A DNA stretch of 64,000 nt from M3007 sp031425155 (GTDB lineage: Bacteria; Bacteroidota; Bacteroidia; Chitinophagales; Saprospiraceae), in NCBI GenBank assembly GCA_031425155.1, contig JANPIV010000068.1:1-64000 (forward strand), written 5' to 3'. The notes below the pieces were generated by a model. That model was not told where the DNA came from and made no database searches. It saw only the letters and a program-made list of their open reading frames with translations. Positions 42,036 through 51,641 of the stretch are shown piece by piece. Within the stretch, counting starts at the first letter, position 1, and every line of letters starts with the position of its first letter. Both the position numbers and the translations under genes were made by a program.

Positions 42036-42425
42036 AATCGTTTGATTGTAGAGCGTGAATAATATCGGGGAATGTAGAAAAAACAAATGTGGTCAGGGAG
42101 GAGGACGAGGTTGTGATTAAAAAACCACATACGCTGCATACAACCACCTTGACCACATTTTTAAAAAAGCGCCAGACACACCGCTACGACCACATATCCT
42201 TGCTGCATTTCTGCCCTGGGGAGGTTTTGCAGGAGCTGGTCGCCCGGCGCGGGGCAAAGATACTATGTTCCCAGAAAAAACCTACCATCAGGTTTTATTT
42301 AAGTGATAAATGGAAATATTTTACCTGAAAATTTTGGCATAAGCCATTGATTATTAACCGCATTCTAACAGAAAAATTCAGGACGATGCTGACCAGGATT
42401 TGCATATTGCCATTTGCCCTTTCCT
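42036..42425. other. spacer with inverted repeat, no clear gene
   Basis: Contains AAATGTGGTCA near 42084-42094 and TGACCACATTT near 42151-42161 as an inverted pair. An open frame at 42089-42328 has no recognisable features and is not called. Nothing else is supported. Confidence 0.4.
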
Positions 42426-42929
42426 TCAGTGGTCGTTATTTTTTATCAATTGCTCCTCCTCATGGCGAGGACGTTTTTTGAAAAATTTGCCGTCCACCAC
42501 CAGCAGGCCAAATGATTCGCCATCTTCTTTGCCTGTCTTGGCGTGGTGCGCTCCGTGTGCCCGCAGTATAGCCCGTGAGTATTTGCCATCCAGCCGCTTG
42601 AACCACGAAAAGCGCCGATGAATATACACATCATGGATCAGAAAATAAGTCAGGCCGTACAGCGAAATGCCCACCCCAATGAAGGTGACCCAAAAATGCG
42701 GCGACAGGCTGCCATACATGTAACAGAACATGGACGGTATAGCATACACCAGAAAAAAACGGTCATTTTTCTCAAAAAAGCCGTCTTTCAGGTGTTTTGG
42801 CCGGTGATGGTCTTCATGCCAGTCCCAGAGCGGCCCGTGCATCACGTACTTGTGGGTGAACCAGGCCATAAATTCCATACCGCCATAAGCGGCCAGCGTA
42901 ATCAGTGTATAAAGCAGCCAGGGTGCCAT
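42426..42929 (-). CDS. crtZ: beta-carotene hydroxylase
   Basis: Membrane di-iron hydroxylase making zeaxanthin from beta-carotene. 167 aa with the four His clusters of the family: HKYVMHG, HEDHH, HDVYIHRR and HGAHHAK, and about four hydrophobic segments. Length matches CrtZ. It implies carotenoid pigments; no crtB/I/Y is in the window. The spacer upstream is 200 bases with no gene. Confidence 0.92.
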   Translation of the reverse strand: MAPWLLYTLITLAAYGGMEFMAWFTHKYVMHGPLWDWHEDHHRPKHLKDGFFEKNDRFFLVYAIPSMFCYMYGSLSPHFWVTFIGVGISLYGLTYFLIHDVYIHRRFSWFKRLDGKYSRAILRAHGAHHAKTGKEDGESFGLLVVDGKFFKKRPRHEEEQLIKNNDH

Positions 42930-43132
42930 TTATGTGTTTATTAAGAGCGTGAAAAATAGGCGTTGTCTAAAGCACCTTTTCTGAACTACGAAACACCAGA
43001 AATTCTAAATTTGTTGAATGAATCTACTAAAACATTCAACAAAACTACATAACTCGACTCCATTAGTTTAATCTAAAATTAAGGTAAAACACTGGTTCCC
43101 AACCCAATAACCAATAGACTAATAACCAGTAA

Positions 43133-44170
43133 CTACTCCCGAATGGGCAAAGGCTTATCATCCGGTGCCTCGGCCAAAGTGGGTGGTTGCGCGTGCAACG
43201 GCTTTCCGGCCAGCACTTTTTCGTACAATCGGAGATAGTCATCGGCCATGCGGCTGGAGGAAAAATGCGACACCGCCCATTCGTGGCATTTAGCATGATC
43301 GTACGACCCGGCATTTTTGAGTGCTTCCACCAATTCCGATTTTTTTACCGATAAACAGCCAAAATCGGAGTAAAACGCCTCCAAAGTGCCATTACTGGCG
43401 GATTTTCGACCCTTTACTTGTTGCCCCAATGCCTCCGGCAACGCGCCATAAGGCGTACCAAACACCGGGCAACCAAAATACAGACTCTCTGCCACGGCCA
43501 GGCAGGAAGGTTCGTGCCATATTACCGGAAAAATAAGCCCCTGCGACGATGCCAGCAGCGTATTGCGCCCCGGCCCGCTCAGCACCCCGTGAAACCGGAC
43601 GCTGGGACTCAACGTAATCCGCAGACCCTTGCGGAAATTGACCCGCGTCCCACCGATCACATGCAACCGGCCATCCACCCGCGTGGCCAGGTCTATGGCC
43701 CCGCGCACGTTTTTGCCGCTCCAGGTCGCATTGCCGAGAAAGTGAAAATAGGGTCGTTTGCCATTCAAATTAGGATGCCCATACTCATCGAAATCTATGC
43801 CCGGCTGTACATACACCGCACCGCCATGCAGATGGGCGTGTTTGGCTGAAAGAAAAACGGCGTTTCGATCAAAAGTACAGGGCACCGTACTATTTTCGTA
43901 GCAGGTAATCAGGTAGGGGGTCGAAGGCATTGCTTTGGGGGGAGAATGAAAATGCACCAGATCGGTGCCGGGCGGTATTTGCGCATCCAACTCCTTTTTG
44001 TCATCCAGATGCACCACTTTCGCAAAAGGACATTCCGAGCCTTTTTTGGCTAAAAAAGTTACCTCATGTCCACGTCCGGCCAATTCTTTGCCCAACCACC
44101 ACGCCACCCGCTCTGCGTCTTCATAAGTGCTGATCGGGATTTGACTATGGCAAACCAATAGGATTTTCAT
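43133..44170 (-). CDS. glycosyltransferase (GT4-like)
   Basis: 345-aa GT-B glycosyltransferase. N-terminal domain starts MKILLVCHSQIPISTYEDAERVAWWLGKEL with DLVHFHSPP; C-terminal domain has FHFLGNATWSGKNVRGAIDLA, LHVIGGTRVNFRKG and the EPSCLAVAESLYFGCPVFGTPYGALPEAL donor-sugar motif (E..C..A..E). Probably acts in cell-surface glycan synthesis; acceptor unknown. The 3' end overlaps the array AATAACCA..AATAACCAGTA at 43106-43132. Divergent from folC. Confidence 0.88.
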   Translation of the reverse strand: MKILLVCHSQIPISTYEDAERVAWWLGKELAGRGHEVTFLAKKGSECPFAKVVHLDDKKELDAQIPPGTDLVHFHSPPKAMPSTPYLITCYENSTVPCTFDRNAVFLSAKHAHLHGGAVYVQPGIDFDEYGHPNLNGKRPYFHFLGNATWSGKNVRGAIDLATRVDGRLHVIGGTRVNFRKGLRITLSPSVRFHGVLSGPGRNTLLASSQGLIFPVIWHEPSCLAVAESLYFGCPVFGTPYGALPEALGQQVKGRKSASNGTLEAFYSDFGCLSVKKSELVEALKNAGSYDHAKCHEWAVSHFSSSRMADDYLRLYEKVLAGKPLHAQPPTLAEAPDDKPLPIRE

Positions 44171-44320
44171 TCATCAATAGCGGTAAAGGTCAAAAATCAG
44201 ACGGTACAAAAGTGGTAAATCCCGGCCCCTATTCAAAGGCAAACGATAAAATTCTCACATTTGCTGTTCCAATGCACGAAACAGGGCCCACTACGGGCAC
44301 TCAAACACTTCTCTATGCAA

Positions 44321-45631
44321 ATGTCGTACCGCGAGACCCTCGACTACCTGTACCAACACTTGCCGATGTTCCACCGCATTGGTGCGGCGGCCTACAAAAA
44401 TGACCTGTCCAACACGATTGCGCTATGCGACTATTTGGGCAATCCGCAGGACAAATTTCCGACTATACACGTGGCAGGTACCAATGGCAAGGGCTCCGTC
44501 AGTCATCTGTTGGCTGCGGCCTGTCAGGCGGCTGGCTGGAAAACCGGGCTCTATATCAGCCCACATTATAAGGACTTTCGGGAACGCATCAAAATAAACG
44601 GTCAATATATTGCCCGACGGCATGTTGTGGATTTTATCGCCCGGCATCGCCCGATTATTGAGCGCGTCCAGCCGTCGTTTTTCGAGCTCTGTGTGGCGAT
44701 GGCTTTCGATCATTTTGCCCGCGAACGCGTGGATATTGCCATCATCGAAGTGGGCCTGGGCGGACGGCTGGACAGCACCAACGTCATCACACCGCTGCTG
44801 AGTGTCATCACGAATATTAGTTACGACCACCAGCATTTGCTGGGCGATACGCTGCCGCTGATTGCCGGCGAAAAGGCGGGCATCATCAAACCCGGCATTC
44901 CCGTGGTGATCGGAGAATATCAACCGGAATCCGCGCCGGTCTTTCAGGCGCGGGCCGCTGCGATGAATGCTCCACTGCTATTCGCTGACCAGCATTTCAG
45001 ACTGGTAGAAAAAAGCACAACCAATTGGCAATCTACCACTTATGACGTTTTTAAAGATGGAAATTTATACCTCGAAAATCTTGTCGTAGATGCCGCCGGG
45101 CCGTACCAGGCCAAAAACGTGGCCACCGCGCTGCAAGCCATTGAGGGAATGCGGAATGTGGGGGATGTGTCGCAAAATTCCGTATTCCGTATTCCGCACT
45201 CCTTATTGCAACAGGGTTTTGCGAATTTGCGCACCTTGACGCGCTTTCAGGGCCGCTGGCAGGTGATCGGCCAACACCCCACGGTTCTCTGCGACAGTGC
45301 CCATAATGAGGCGGGCCTGCGGCTGGCTTTTGAAAAAATAAGGACTTTATCTTTCCGTCAATTACATGTCGTGACCGGCTTTGTGAACGACAAATCCGTG
45401 GAGCAGGTGCTGGGCTTATTTCCTGCCGATGCCCGTTATTATTTTGCCAAAGCCGATATTCCACGTGGCCTGGAAGCGGAACTGCTGCGCGAAAAAGCGG
45501 CGACTTTTCAGTTGCATGGCCGCGCTTACACGTCGGTGCGTGGTGCGCTGCGGGCCGCTCGCCGCGCTGCTGCACCAGACGATCTGGTGGTGGTGATCGG
45601 AAGTATTTTTGTGGTGGCGGAGGTGTTGTGA
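44321..45631 (+). CDS. folC: folylpolyglutamate/dihydrofolate synthase
   Basis: Mur-ligase-like enzyme that makes dihydrofolate from dihydropteroate and adds further glutamates. 436 aa: MSYRETLDYLYQHLPMF start, VAGTNGKGSVSHLLAA (P-loop), SPHYKDFRERI, IIEVGLGGRLDSTNVI, ISYDHQHLLGDTL, the RFQGRWQ motif and CDSAHNEAGLRLAF. ATG 44315 two codons earlier is an alternative. Between AKNVATALQAIE and LLQQGFANL about 20 residues (GMRNVGDVSQNSVFRIPHSL) are encoded by a short-word repeat; the linker is shorter in relatives, so this looks like an in-frame insertion tolerated in a surface loop. Confidence 0.92.
   Translation: MSYRETLDYLYQHLPMFHRIGAAAYKNDLSNTIALCDYLGNPQDKFPTIHVAGTNGKGSVSHLLAAACQAAGWKTGLYISPHYKDFRERIKINGQYIARRHVVDFIARHRPIIERVQPSFFELCVAMAFDHFARERVDIAIIEVGLGGRLDSTNVITPLLSVITNISYDHQHLLGDTLPLIAGEKAGIIKPGIPVVIGEYQPESAPVFQARAAAMNAPLLFADQHFRLVEKSTTNWQSTTYDVFKDGNLYLENLVVDAAGPYQAKNVATALQAIEGMRNVGDVSQNSVFRIPHSLLQQGFANLRTLTRFQGRWQVIGQHPTVLCDSAHNEAGLRLAFEKIRTLSFRQLHVVTGFVNDKSVEQVLGLFPADARYYFAKADIPRGLEAELLREKAATFQLHGRAYTSVRGALRAARRAAAPDDLVVVIGSIFVVAEVL
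45145..45203. repeat. ATTCCGT word repeat inside folC
   Basis: GGGAATGCGGAATGTGGG at 45145-45162 and ATTCCGTATTCCGTATTCCG at 45178-45197, continuing CACTCC, are imperfect reverse complements. The 7-bp word ATTCCGT is tandem. The reading frame stays open. Confidence 0.75.
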
Positions 45632-45643
45632 GAGCCAGTGATT

Positions 45644-45901
45644 TTATGCTGCCAATCCTAACCGTTCTTTTGCTCTCGCCAGCATGAGCGGCCGGGCATC
45701 TGCCAATTGTTTTACTTCTTTGTAGGGCAAGCAAATGATGATATGGCGGCCTGTCTCATCAACCCAGTCGTCCTCCTCCTGCTCATCTTTCGTACATATA
45801 AAGGTGATACCCACCCGGTCGAGATGCCGGAAGTGATTCAGTATATATGAGGTGTCCACCTTATTGGAAACATCCTCCTCCACGATTTTGACTACTCGCA
45901 T
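45644..45901 (-). CDS. small uncharacterised protein
   Basis: 85-aa cytoplasmic protein (MRVVKIVEEDVSNKVDTSYILNHF...), acidic in the middle (KDEQEEDDWVDE) and with a basic C-terminal helix (ARPLMLARAKERLGL). No family recognised. It lies 47 bases downstream of the membrane-anchored GIY-YIG-like gene on the same strand and may be cotranscribed. Convergent with folC (12 bases). Confidence 0.55.
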   Translation of the reverse strand: MRVVKIVEEDVSNKVDTSYILNHFRHLDRVGITFICTKDEQEEDDWVDETGRHIIICLPYKEVKQLADARPLMLARAKERLGLAA

Positions 45902-45948
45902 GGTGCAATTTTTTACAAATATACAGATGATCTAAAAATACCACAAGT

Positions 45949-46455
45949 TTACTGCATTTTACTGTTGAAAGGTGGCCTGGGCAGACGGTCTTTCTTGGGC
46001 CGAGCCAGATTTTCGGGGAGGTAGGGATAGTTGAATAACTTGCGCTGCTCCTCCTTGAGGCATTCTCCAATAGTCCCCTGAAATTGAATGACATAAGATA
46101 CCTTCATCTCTTCCAAATACTTGACGCTGTACCTGCCAAACTGTCCCTTCGTGGTGGTGCCATATTTCCAAACTTGGCCCGGCAAGAGGTAAAAAGCAAC
46201 CCGCCCCGGGTGGTTGCAGGGATACCAACCATCTTCGTCTGCAATCAAAGCATACTGCTGCCCATCATCAATTTCTCTCAGCCGCTTTTCCAACCTGACC
46301 TTTTCTTTCGGCTGGAGCGCAGGCGTTTCATCCTCTTGTTTATACGTGAGCAATGCCGCAATGACCAGCAGCACGAATACCCCAATGAGGAGTAAGAGCA
46401 GGGCAGTTTGCGTTTTAGCATTTTTCTTCTTTATCTGCGGTCTGTCGGCTCCCAT
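45949..46455 (-). CDS. membrane-anchored protein with GIY-YIG-like domain
   Basis: 168-aa protein: a basic N-terminus, one TM helix (about residues 19-38), then a cytoplasmic or periplasmic domain. AFYLLPGQVWKYGTTTKGQFGRYS resembles the GIY..YIG core with its following Arg, and a helix with Glu (CLKEEQRKLFNYP) is placed where the catalytic Glu lies. The tail PENLARPKKDRLPRPPFN is also typical of some small bacteroidotan members. The core spacing is shorter than in standard nucleases, so activity is uncertain. An 85-aa protein follows it on the same strand. Confidence 0.55.
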   Translation of the reverse strand: MGADRPQIKKKNAKTQTALLLLLIGVFVLLVIAALLTYKQEDETPALQPKEKVRLEKRLREIDDGQQYALIADEDGWYPCNHPGRVAFYLLPGQVWKYGTTTKGQFGRYSVKYLEEMKVSYVIQFQGTIGECLKEEQRKLFNYPYLPENLARPKKDRLPRPPFNSKMQ

Positions 46456-46754
46456 GCCCGGTACTTTTTAGTTCACTACTGCACTAATTTATTTTCCATT
46501 ATATGGAAATAATGTGGGCAAAAATACTGTTATTTGTCTTATAAATGGAGTTTTATAAAATCATTTCCATTTTGAAAGCAAACTCAAAACGATTAGAGAA
46601 AACAATGAGAAGATTAGAAAAAACAAACCAGCAGCAAACAGCCATCTAAATTTCTCCTACCTTGCCGGCAGGAAAAACTGATATGTCTGATCAATTACCG
46701 GCCATGAACACTCATGGTCGGCCTGTTCATTTTTTCCTATTCCCTTATTGAAAT

Positions 46755-48314
46755 ATGCTCGTTAAAACATACGCCGGGGCAGTCCAAGGCGTGGATGCCC
46801 AGACCATTACCATCGAAGTGAATACCGGCGGCGCGGTAGGCAACACTGACAAACCCGGTGTTTTCATCGTCGGCCTGCCTGATAAATCGGTGAGTGAAGG
46901 CCAATCGCGCCTGGAAGCAGCGTTTAAGAACTCCAATATCCGGCTGCCCCGCCTGAAGACCATCATCAACTTCGCGCCCGCCGATATGCGCAAAGAGGGT
47001 TCGGCCTTCGATCTGCCTATGGCCATCGGCATGCTGGCCGCTTCGGGCGTCATCCCGGAAGACAATCTCGACCGTTATTTCATCATGGGCGAACTCTCGC
47101 TCGATGGCAGTTTGCGACCCATCAAGGGGGCACTTTCTATTGCCATTCAGGCGCGCAGGGAAAAATTCAAAGGTTTTATTTTGCCGAAGGCCAATGCCCG
47201 CGAAGCCGCCATTGTCAACGATCTGGACATTTACGGTGTCGAGACTTTGCGCGAAGCGATTGATGTGCTGGCTGGCGATTCCGAGATCAAACCCATTGTG
47301 GTGAATACCCGCGAGGAATTTGCCAATAATATGGATCACTATGATGTGGATTTCGAGGATGTACGCGGCCAGGAAAACATCAAACGCGCCCTCGAACTGG
47401 CCGCCGCCGGAGGCCACAACGTGATCCTGATCGGGCCGCCGGGCGCAGGCAAAACCATGTTGGCCCGCCGCCTGCCAACTATTCTGCCGCCGCTGACGCT
47501 CCATGAGGCATTAGACACGACCAAAATCCACTCGGTGGCCGGAGTGTTGCCAGATAATGCTTCCCTGGTGACGCAACGGCCCTTTCGTGCTCCTCACCAT
47601 ACTATCAGCGATGTGGCCCTGGTGGGCGGCGGCTCCAATCCCATGCCCGGCGAGATCAGCCTGGCGCATAATGGCGTACTGTTTCTCGATGAATTGCCGG
47701 AGTTCAAACGCACGGCTCTGGAAGTGATGCGCCAACCGATGGAAGAGCGGCGGGTCACCATCAGCCGGGCCAAAGTGAGCGTGGAATATCCCGCCAGTTT
47801 TATGCTGATCGCCAGCATGAACCCTTGTCCCTGTGGCTATTACAACCACCCGGAAAAAGATTGCGTGTGCGGCCCCGGCGTGGTAAAACGCTACGTCTCC
47901 AAAATATCCGGCCCGCTACTCGACCGCATTGATCTGCACGTGGAAGTGACGCCGGTAAGCTATGATGAACTTACCACGACCGAAAAGCCCAAACTGGCCA
48001 GCGCGGAAATTCGGGCGCGGGTGCTGCGGGCCCGCGAGGTACAGGACGAGCGTTTCAAGGATTTGAAAGAAGTGTACTGCAACGCTCAAATGCCCAGCCG
48101 GATGGTGCGCGAAGTCTGCCAACTCACACCCGCCGGCCTCACGCTGCTCAAAACCGCGATGGAACGCCTGCAACTCAGTGCCCGCGCTTATGATCGCATC
48201 CTGAAAGTGGCGCGCACCGCCGCTGATCTGGGTGGCAGCCCGGATATTCGCATCGAGGATTTGGCGGAGGCGATTCACTACCGGAGTTTGGATCGGGAGG
48301 GGTGGGCAGGGTAG
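46755..48314 (+). CDS. comM: ComM/YifB-type Mg-chelatase-like AAA ATPase
   Basis: 519-aa hexameric AAA+ protein; ComM drives branch migration of incoming DNA in natural transformation. N-terminal Lon-like fold (VKTYAGAVQGVDAQTITIEV, GLPDKSVSEGQSRLEAA), Walker A IGPPGAGKTMLARR, Walker B GVLFLDELPEF, a Cys-rich NPCPCGYYNHPEKDCVCGP between, and the C-terminal Mg-chelatase helix. ATG 46755 gives full length. No other competence gene is adjacent. Confidence 0.92.
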   Translation: MLVKTYAGAVQGVDAQTITIEVNTGGAVGNTDKPGVFIVGLPDKSVSEGQSRLEAAFKNSNIRLPRLKTIINFAPADMRKEGSAFDLPMAIGMLAASGVIPEDNLDRYFIMGELSLDGSLRPIKGALSIAIQARREKFKGFILPKANAREAAIVNDLDIYGVETLREAIDVLAGDSEIKPIVVNTREEFANNMDHYDVDFEDVRGQENIKRALELAAAGGHNVILIGPPGAGKTMLARRLPTILPPLTLHEALDTTKIHSVAGVLPDNASLVTQRPFRAPHHTISDVALVGGGSNPMPGEISLAHNGVLFLDELPEFKRTALEVMRQPMEERRVTISRAKVSVEYPASFMLIASMNPCPCGYYNHPEKDCVCGPGVVKRYVSKISGPLLDRIDLHVEVTPVSYDELTTTEKPKLASAEIRARVLRAREVQDERFKDLKEVYCNAQMPSRMVREVCQLTPAGLTLLKTAMERLQLSARAYDRILKVARTAADLGGSPDIRIEDLAEAIHYRSLDREGWAG

Positions 48315-48638
48315 GGATGGCGGTAGGGAAGATTTTGATAGCCGATGTTGCTTTGCTTTTCCTGCCAAAAGCCAGATTCGAACTCCCAGCGCTTGCGCTA
48401 CAATTTATTGAAAATCAAAGCAGTTAATTGCTGGTGGTGATGTTGTTTTAAAATTTTTGTAAAATGCCGCCGCATTTTGCTTGCCAAAAGTCGAAGTGAC
48501 TTGGTGTCACAATTGGTGGAATTGTAAGGTACGTCAAAAGAGTGAAAGCAGCGGCTACATGGACCGATGTAGCAACGCTTTTCAGGGTAGCGTCATCGGC
48601 TGCAACTGCTTACCTTGCAGGACTTAATCCAACCGGTA
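48315..48638. other. spacer before PUL regulator, tRNA-like tail on minus strand
   Basis: No gene is supported. On the minus strand, 48369-48405 reads AGCGCAAGCGCT (hairpin) then GGGAGTTCGAATCTGGC, like the T-arm end of a tRNA, but no acceptor, D or anticodon arms precede it. The rest shows only short hairpins. Confidence 0.4.
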
Positions 48639-51443
48639 ATGAACATCTGTAGATATACCGTATTAGTCCTGATCACGATCGCCCTTTTAGCCATGACCCT
48701 GAGCTGCCGACAGGAAACGCCACCGAAAAAATACCGGATTGGTTTTTCCCAGTGTTGCAACGACCCCTGGCGAGAGGTAATGAACGCGGAGATGTTGCGG
48801 GAACTGGCCATCCACCCGGAACTTGACTTTGACATACGGGTATCGGACAACGACAGCAAAAAGCAGATCGAACAGATCAGGGCACTGCTGTCGTCAGGGA
48901 TTGATATTCTGCTCGTTTCGCCCAACGAGTCCAAACCGCTCACCCCCGTGATCGAGGAAGCGTACAAAGCGGGCATGCCGGTAATTTTGATTGACCGGAA
49001 AACGGAATCCCAATTGTACACCGCTTATATAGGTGCTGACAACTATGAAATCGGCAAAACGGCAGGCGTTTATATCGCCAATCAAATAAATCGGCAGGGC
49101 AAGGTCATTGAAATCCTGTTGCCCCTGACCATTTCGCCTGGTGCCGAGCGCAACCGGGGCTTTCGGGATGGCATCGCGCCCACCCCAGACGTGCAGGTTG
49201 TGGCGGCCCTGGAAACCAGACAAGGCCTGGAGGACATTGACCACCTTCTACCCGACCTTTTGCGTCAGCACCCGGAAGCCAATGTCCTTTTTGGCCATAC
49301 CGATCTACTGGCCGAAACCGCCTACAAAATAGTACAGGAGCACGGCCGGGCCGGGCAGATGCGCTTCGTCGGCATTGACGGCATACCCGGCACCGGACGG
49401 GGCATTCAGGCGGTGGAGGACGGCATTCTTGATGCATCTATGCTTTATCCGACGGGGGGCACCGAGGCGATACGGCTCGCTGTGTCGGTGCTGAACAACC
49501 TGCCCTACGAAAAAGAAAACGAGCTCGAAACCATCGTCATTGACCGGAGCAATGCCCGCATCCTGCACAACCAGATGAAAAAGGTAAACAGCCTGCAGAA
49601 GAGCATTGATGAACAAACGAAGACACTAGAAGCACTGCAAACTATTTATCGCAGCCAGCGGGTCTATATTGCGGTGCTGCTCTCCAGCCTGCTGCTGGCG
49701 TTGGTGCTGGGCGTATTCTTATGGCGATCCCTGCGCACGAAACAAGCCGCCTTTCGCAGTCTAGAGGCCAAGAACCAGGAAATACTGGAGCATGAGCGGC
49801 AACTCGTCGAAATGTCGGATGAAGTACGCCGGGCTACCCAAGCCAAGGTGGATTTTTTCACCAACATCAGTCACGAGTTCCGTACGCCACTTACGCTGGT
49901 CCTGGGCTTCGCCGAAGACCTGCTGCCTTCCCAAAAACTAAGCAAAGACGAGCAGCAGAGCATTGGTCATATCCGGCAAAACGCTTTCCGGCTGTTGCGT
50001 TTGGTCAATCAACTCATGGATTTTCAAAAAACGGAAAGCAAGCGTATGCAACTCCGGGTCAGCGAAAATGACTTGGTCGGATTCGTGCGGAACCTCGTGG
50101 AATCTTACGGTAAAACTGCCCAAAAACGCGGCATTGACTTGCAATTGCTCACTCGCCACGAGCAGTTGCCGCTTTGGTTCGATGCGGGCATCATGGACAA
50201 AGTGCTGTTCAACCTGCTCTCCAATGCCTTCAAATTCACCCCCGATGGCGGAAAAATCCATCTCCACATTACGGTGGACAATTTTGAGAACTGGGCAAAA
50301 CTCTCCGTAGAGGATAGCGGTCAAGGAATGTTGGAAGAAGAACTGGGGCACATTTTCGAGCCGTTTTACCAGGCCCCCCCGGGACAGGCGCATGGCGGAG
50401 CGCAGGGTACCGGACTGGGCTTATCCCTCACCAAATCGCTGGTGGAACTCCATGGGGGCCATATTTCCGTTAAAAGCGCCTCAGGCAAGGGAAGTCGCTT
50501 CACCGTGGCGCTACCGCTGGGCAAGGAACACCTGCTACATGAACAGCTCGTGCCGGAGCAGCCGCAATATATGCTGGATGAGCAGTTTTTACTGTCTTTG
50601 GACCTCGAGCCGGCCGGAGTGGAAGCAGGGGGAGAAAATACCGTCGCCAACCAGCAAATCCTGATCATCGAAGACAATGAAGACCTGCAATTTTTCCTGA
50701 AAAAGAAACTGAGTACTACTTATCAGCTCCTGCACGCGACGAACGGGGAAGAAGGTCTGCAAAAAGCTTATGACTTCACACCCGATCTCATTGTTTGCGA
50801 CATTATGCTGCCGGGCATGGATGGGTTAACCATTACCCGCAGTTTAAAATCGGACCTGCGGACTTCCCATATCCCCATCCTGCTCCTTTCGGCCCGCAGC
50901 AGCGTCGAACAGCAAATTGAAGGGACACAAACCGGCGCCGACTCCTACGTCACCAAGCCGTTCAACGTCCAGTTTTTAATGGCCAACATCCGGTCGCTGC
51001 TGCTCAACCGGCAGGTGCTGAAGGAAAATTATGGCAAAGGCCTGGTCAGCCATGCTATGGAAGTCCCTAAATTGGATCTACCGGCCAGCACTTCGCCACT
51101 CGACCGCGATTTTATTCAAAAGTTCATGGCCTATGTCGGGCAGCACTATGCCCGGCAGGATTTTCAGGTACATGATCTTTGCCAGGAACTGAACCTTTCG
51201 AGGTCGCAGTTGTACCGGAAGGTCACGGCCCTGCTGGGGGAAAGCATCGGAGACTACATCGAAAACACCCGCCTGCAAAAAGCCGAGGAATTGTTGCTGG
51301 CTGGCAAGCTGTCTGTTGCCGAAACGGCCTATCAGGTGGGGTATTCGTCGCCGGATTATTTTTCTACGGTGTTCAAATCGAAATATAATGTCACCCCTTC
51401 GCAGTTCCGCCGAAATAATTCGGAGAAAAACCAGGATTTATGA
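48639..51443 (+). CDS. hybrid two-component sensor/regulator with sugar-binding domain
   Basis: 934-aa HTCS controlling the fructan locus. Order: N-terminal membrane segment, periplasmic LacI-type sugar-binding domain (about 30-300; YRIGFSQCCNDPWREVMNAE, VSPNESKPLTPVIEEAYKAGMPVILIDR), TM (about 342-362), HisKA with NISHEFRTP (His near 411), HATPase (NLLSNAFKFTPDGG, DSGQGM, GTGLGLSLTKSLVELHGG), receiver (phospho-Asp near 720 in LIVCDIMLPGMDG; SYVTKPF), and an AraC HTH (837-927). It matches BT1754 of Bacteroides thetaiotaomicron, which binds fructose directly; fructose is therefore the likely signal here. ATG 48639 is preferred to TTG 48615. Confidence 0.92.
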   Translation: MNICRYTVLVLITIALLAMTLSCRQETPPKKYRIGFSQCCNDPWREVMNAEMLRELAIHPELDFDIRVSDNDSKKQIEQIRALLSSGIDILLVSPNESKPLTPVIEEAYKAGMPVILIDRKTESQLYTAYIGADNYEIGKTAGVYIANQINRQGKVIEILLPLTISPGAERNRGFRDGIAPTPDVQVVAALETRQGLEDIDHLLPDLLRQHPEANVLFGHTDLLAETAYKIVQEHGRAGQMRFVGIDGIPGTGRGIQAVEDGILDASMLYPTGGTEAIRLAVSVLNNLPYEKENELETIVIDRSNARILHNQMKKVNSLQKSIDEQTKTLEALQTIYRSQRVYIAVLLSSLLLALVLGVFLWRSLRTKQAAFRSLEAKNQEILEHERQLVEMSDEVRRATQAKVDFFTNISHEFRTPLTLVLGFAEDLLPSQKLSKDEQQSIGHIRQNAFRLLRLVNQLMDFQKTESKRMQLRVSENDLVGFVRNLVESYGKTAQKRGIDLQLLTRHEQLPLWFDAGIMDKVLFNLLSNAFKFTPDGGKIHLHITVDNFENWAKLSVEDSGQGMLEEELGHIFEPFYQAPPGQAHGGAQGTGLGLSLTKSLVELHGGHISVKSASGKGSRFTVALPLGKEHLLHEQLVPEQPQYMLDEQFLLSLDLEPAGVEAGGENTVANQQILIIEDNEDLQFFLKKKLSTTYQLLHATNGEEGLQKAYDFTPDLIVCDIMLPGMDGLTITRSLKSDLRTSHIPILLLSARSSVEQQIEGTQTGADSYVTKPFNVQFLMANIRSLLLNRQVLKENYGKGLVSHAMEVPKLDLPASTSPLDRDFIQKFMAYVGQHYARQDFQVHDLCQELNLSRSQLYRKVTALLGESIGDYIENTRLQKAEELLLAGKLSVAETAYQVGYSSPDYFSTVFKSKYNVTPSQFRRNNSEKNQDL

Positions 51444-51641
51444 TGCTACAAATTCCGGGTTGGGCGCGACAAAACCCGGTATGCCCGCCCATATTGTTAT
51501 TTTTACAATAAGATTAAATGGTTGATTATTAATTAGTTAAAACTGCTTTTCGTCTGCGACAAATTTAAAGCAACTTTGGTATAATTGTTAAGTCCGGCCC
51601 AGCCCGGCCAAAGGAATATTGCGGTACAAAAAAAGGGATAC

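Noticed and set aside
42089..42328. 79-aa open frame on the + strand beside crtZ
   Set aside because: No family likeness, and its first part is an inverted repeat. Left as spacer.
48369..48405. tRNA gene on the minus strand
   Set aside because: Only a T-arm-like segment (GTTCGAATC) is present; no anticodon stem, D-arm or matching acceptor strand could be found within 90 bases.
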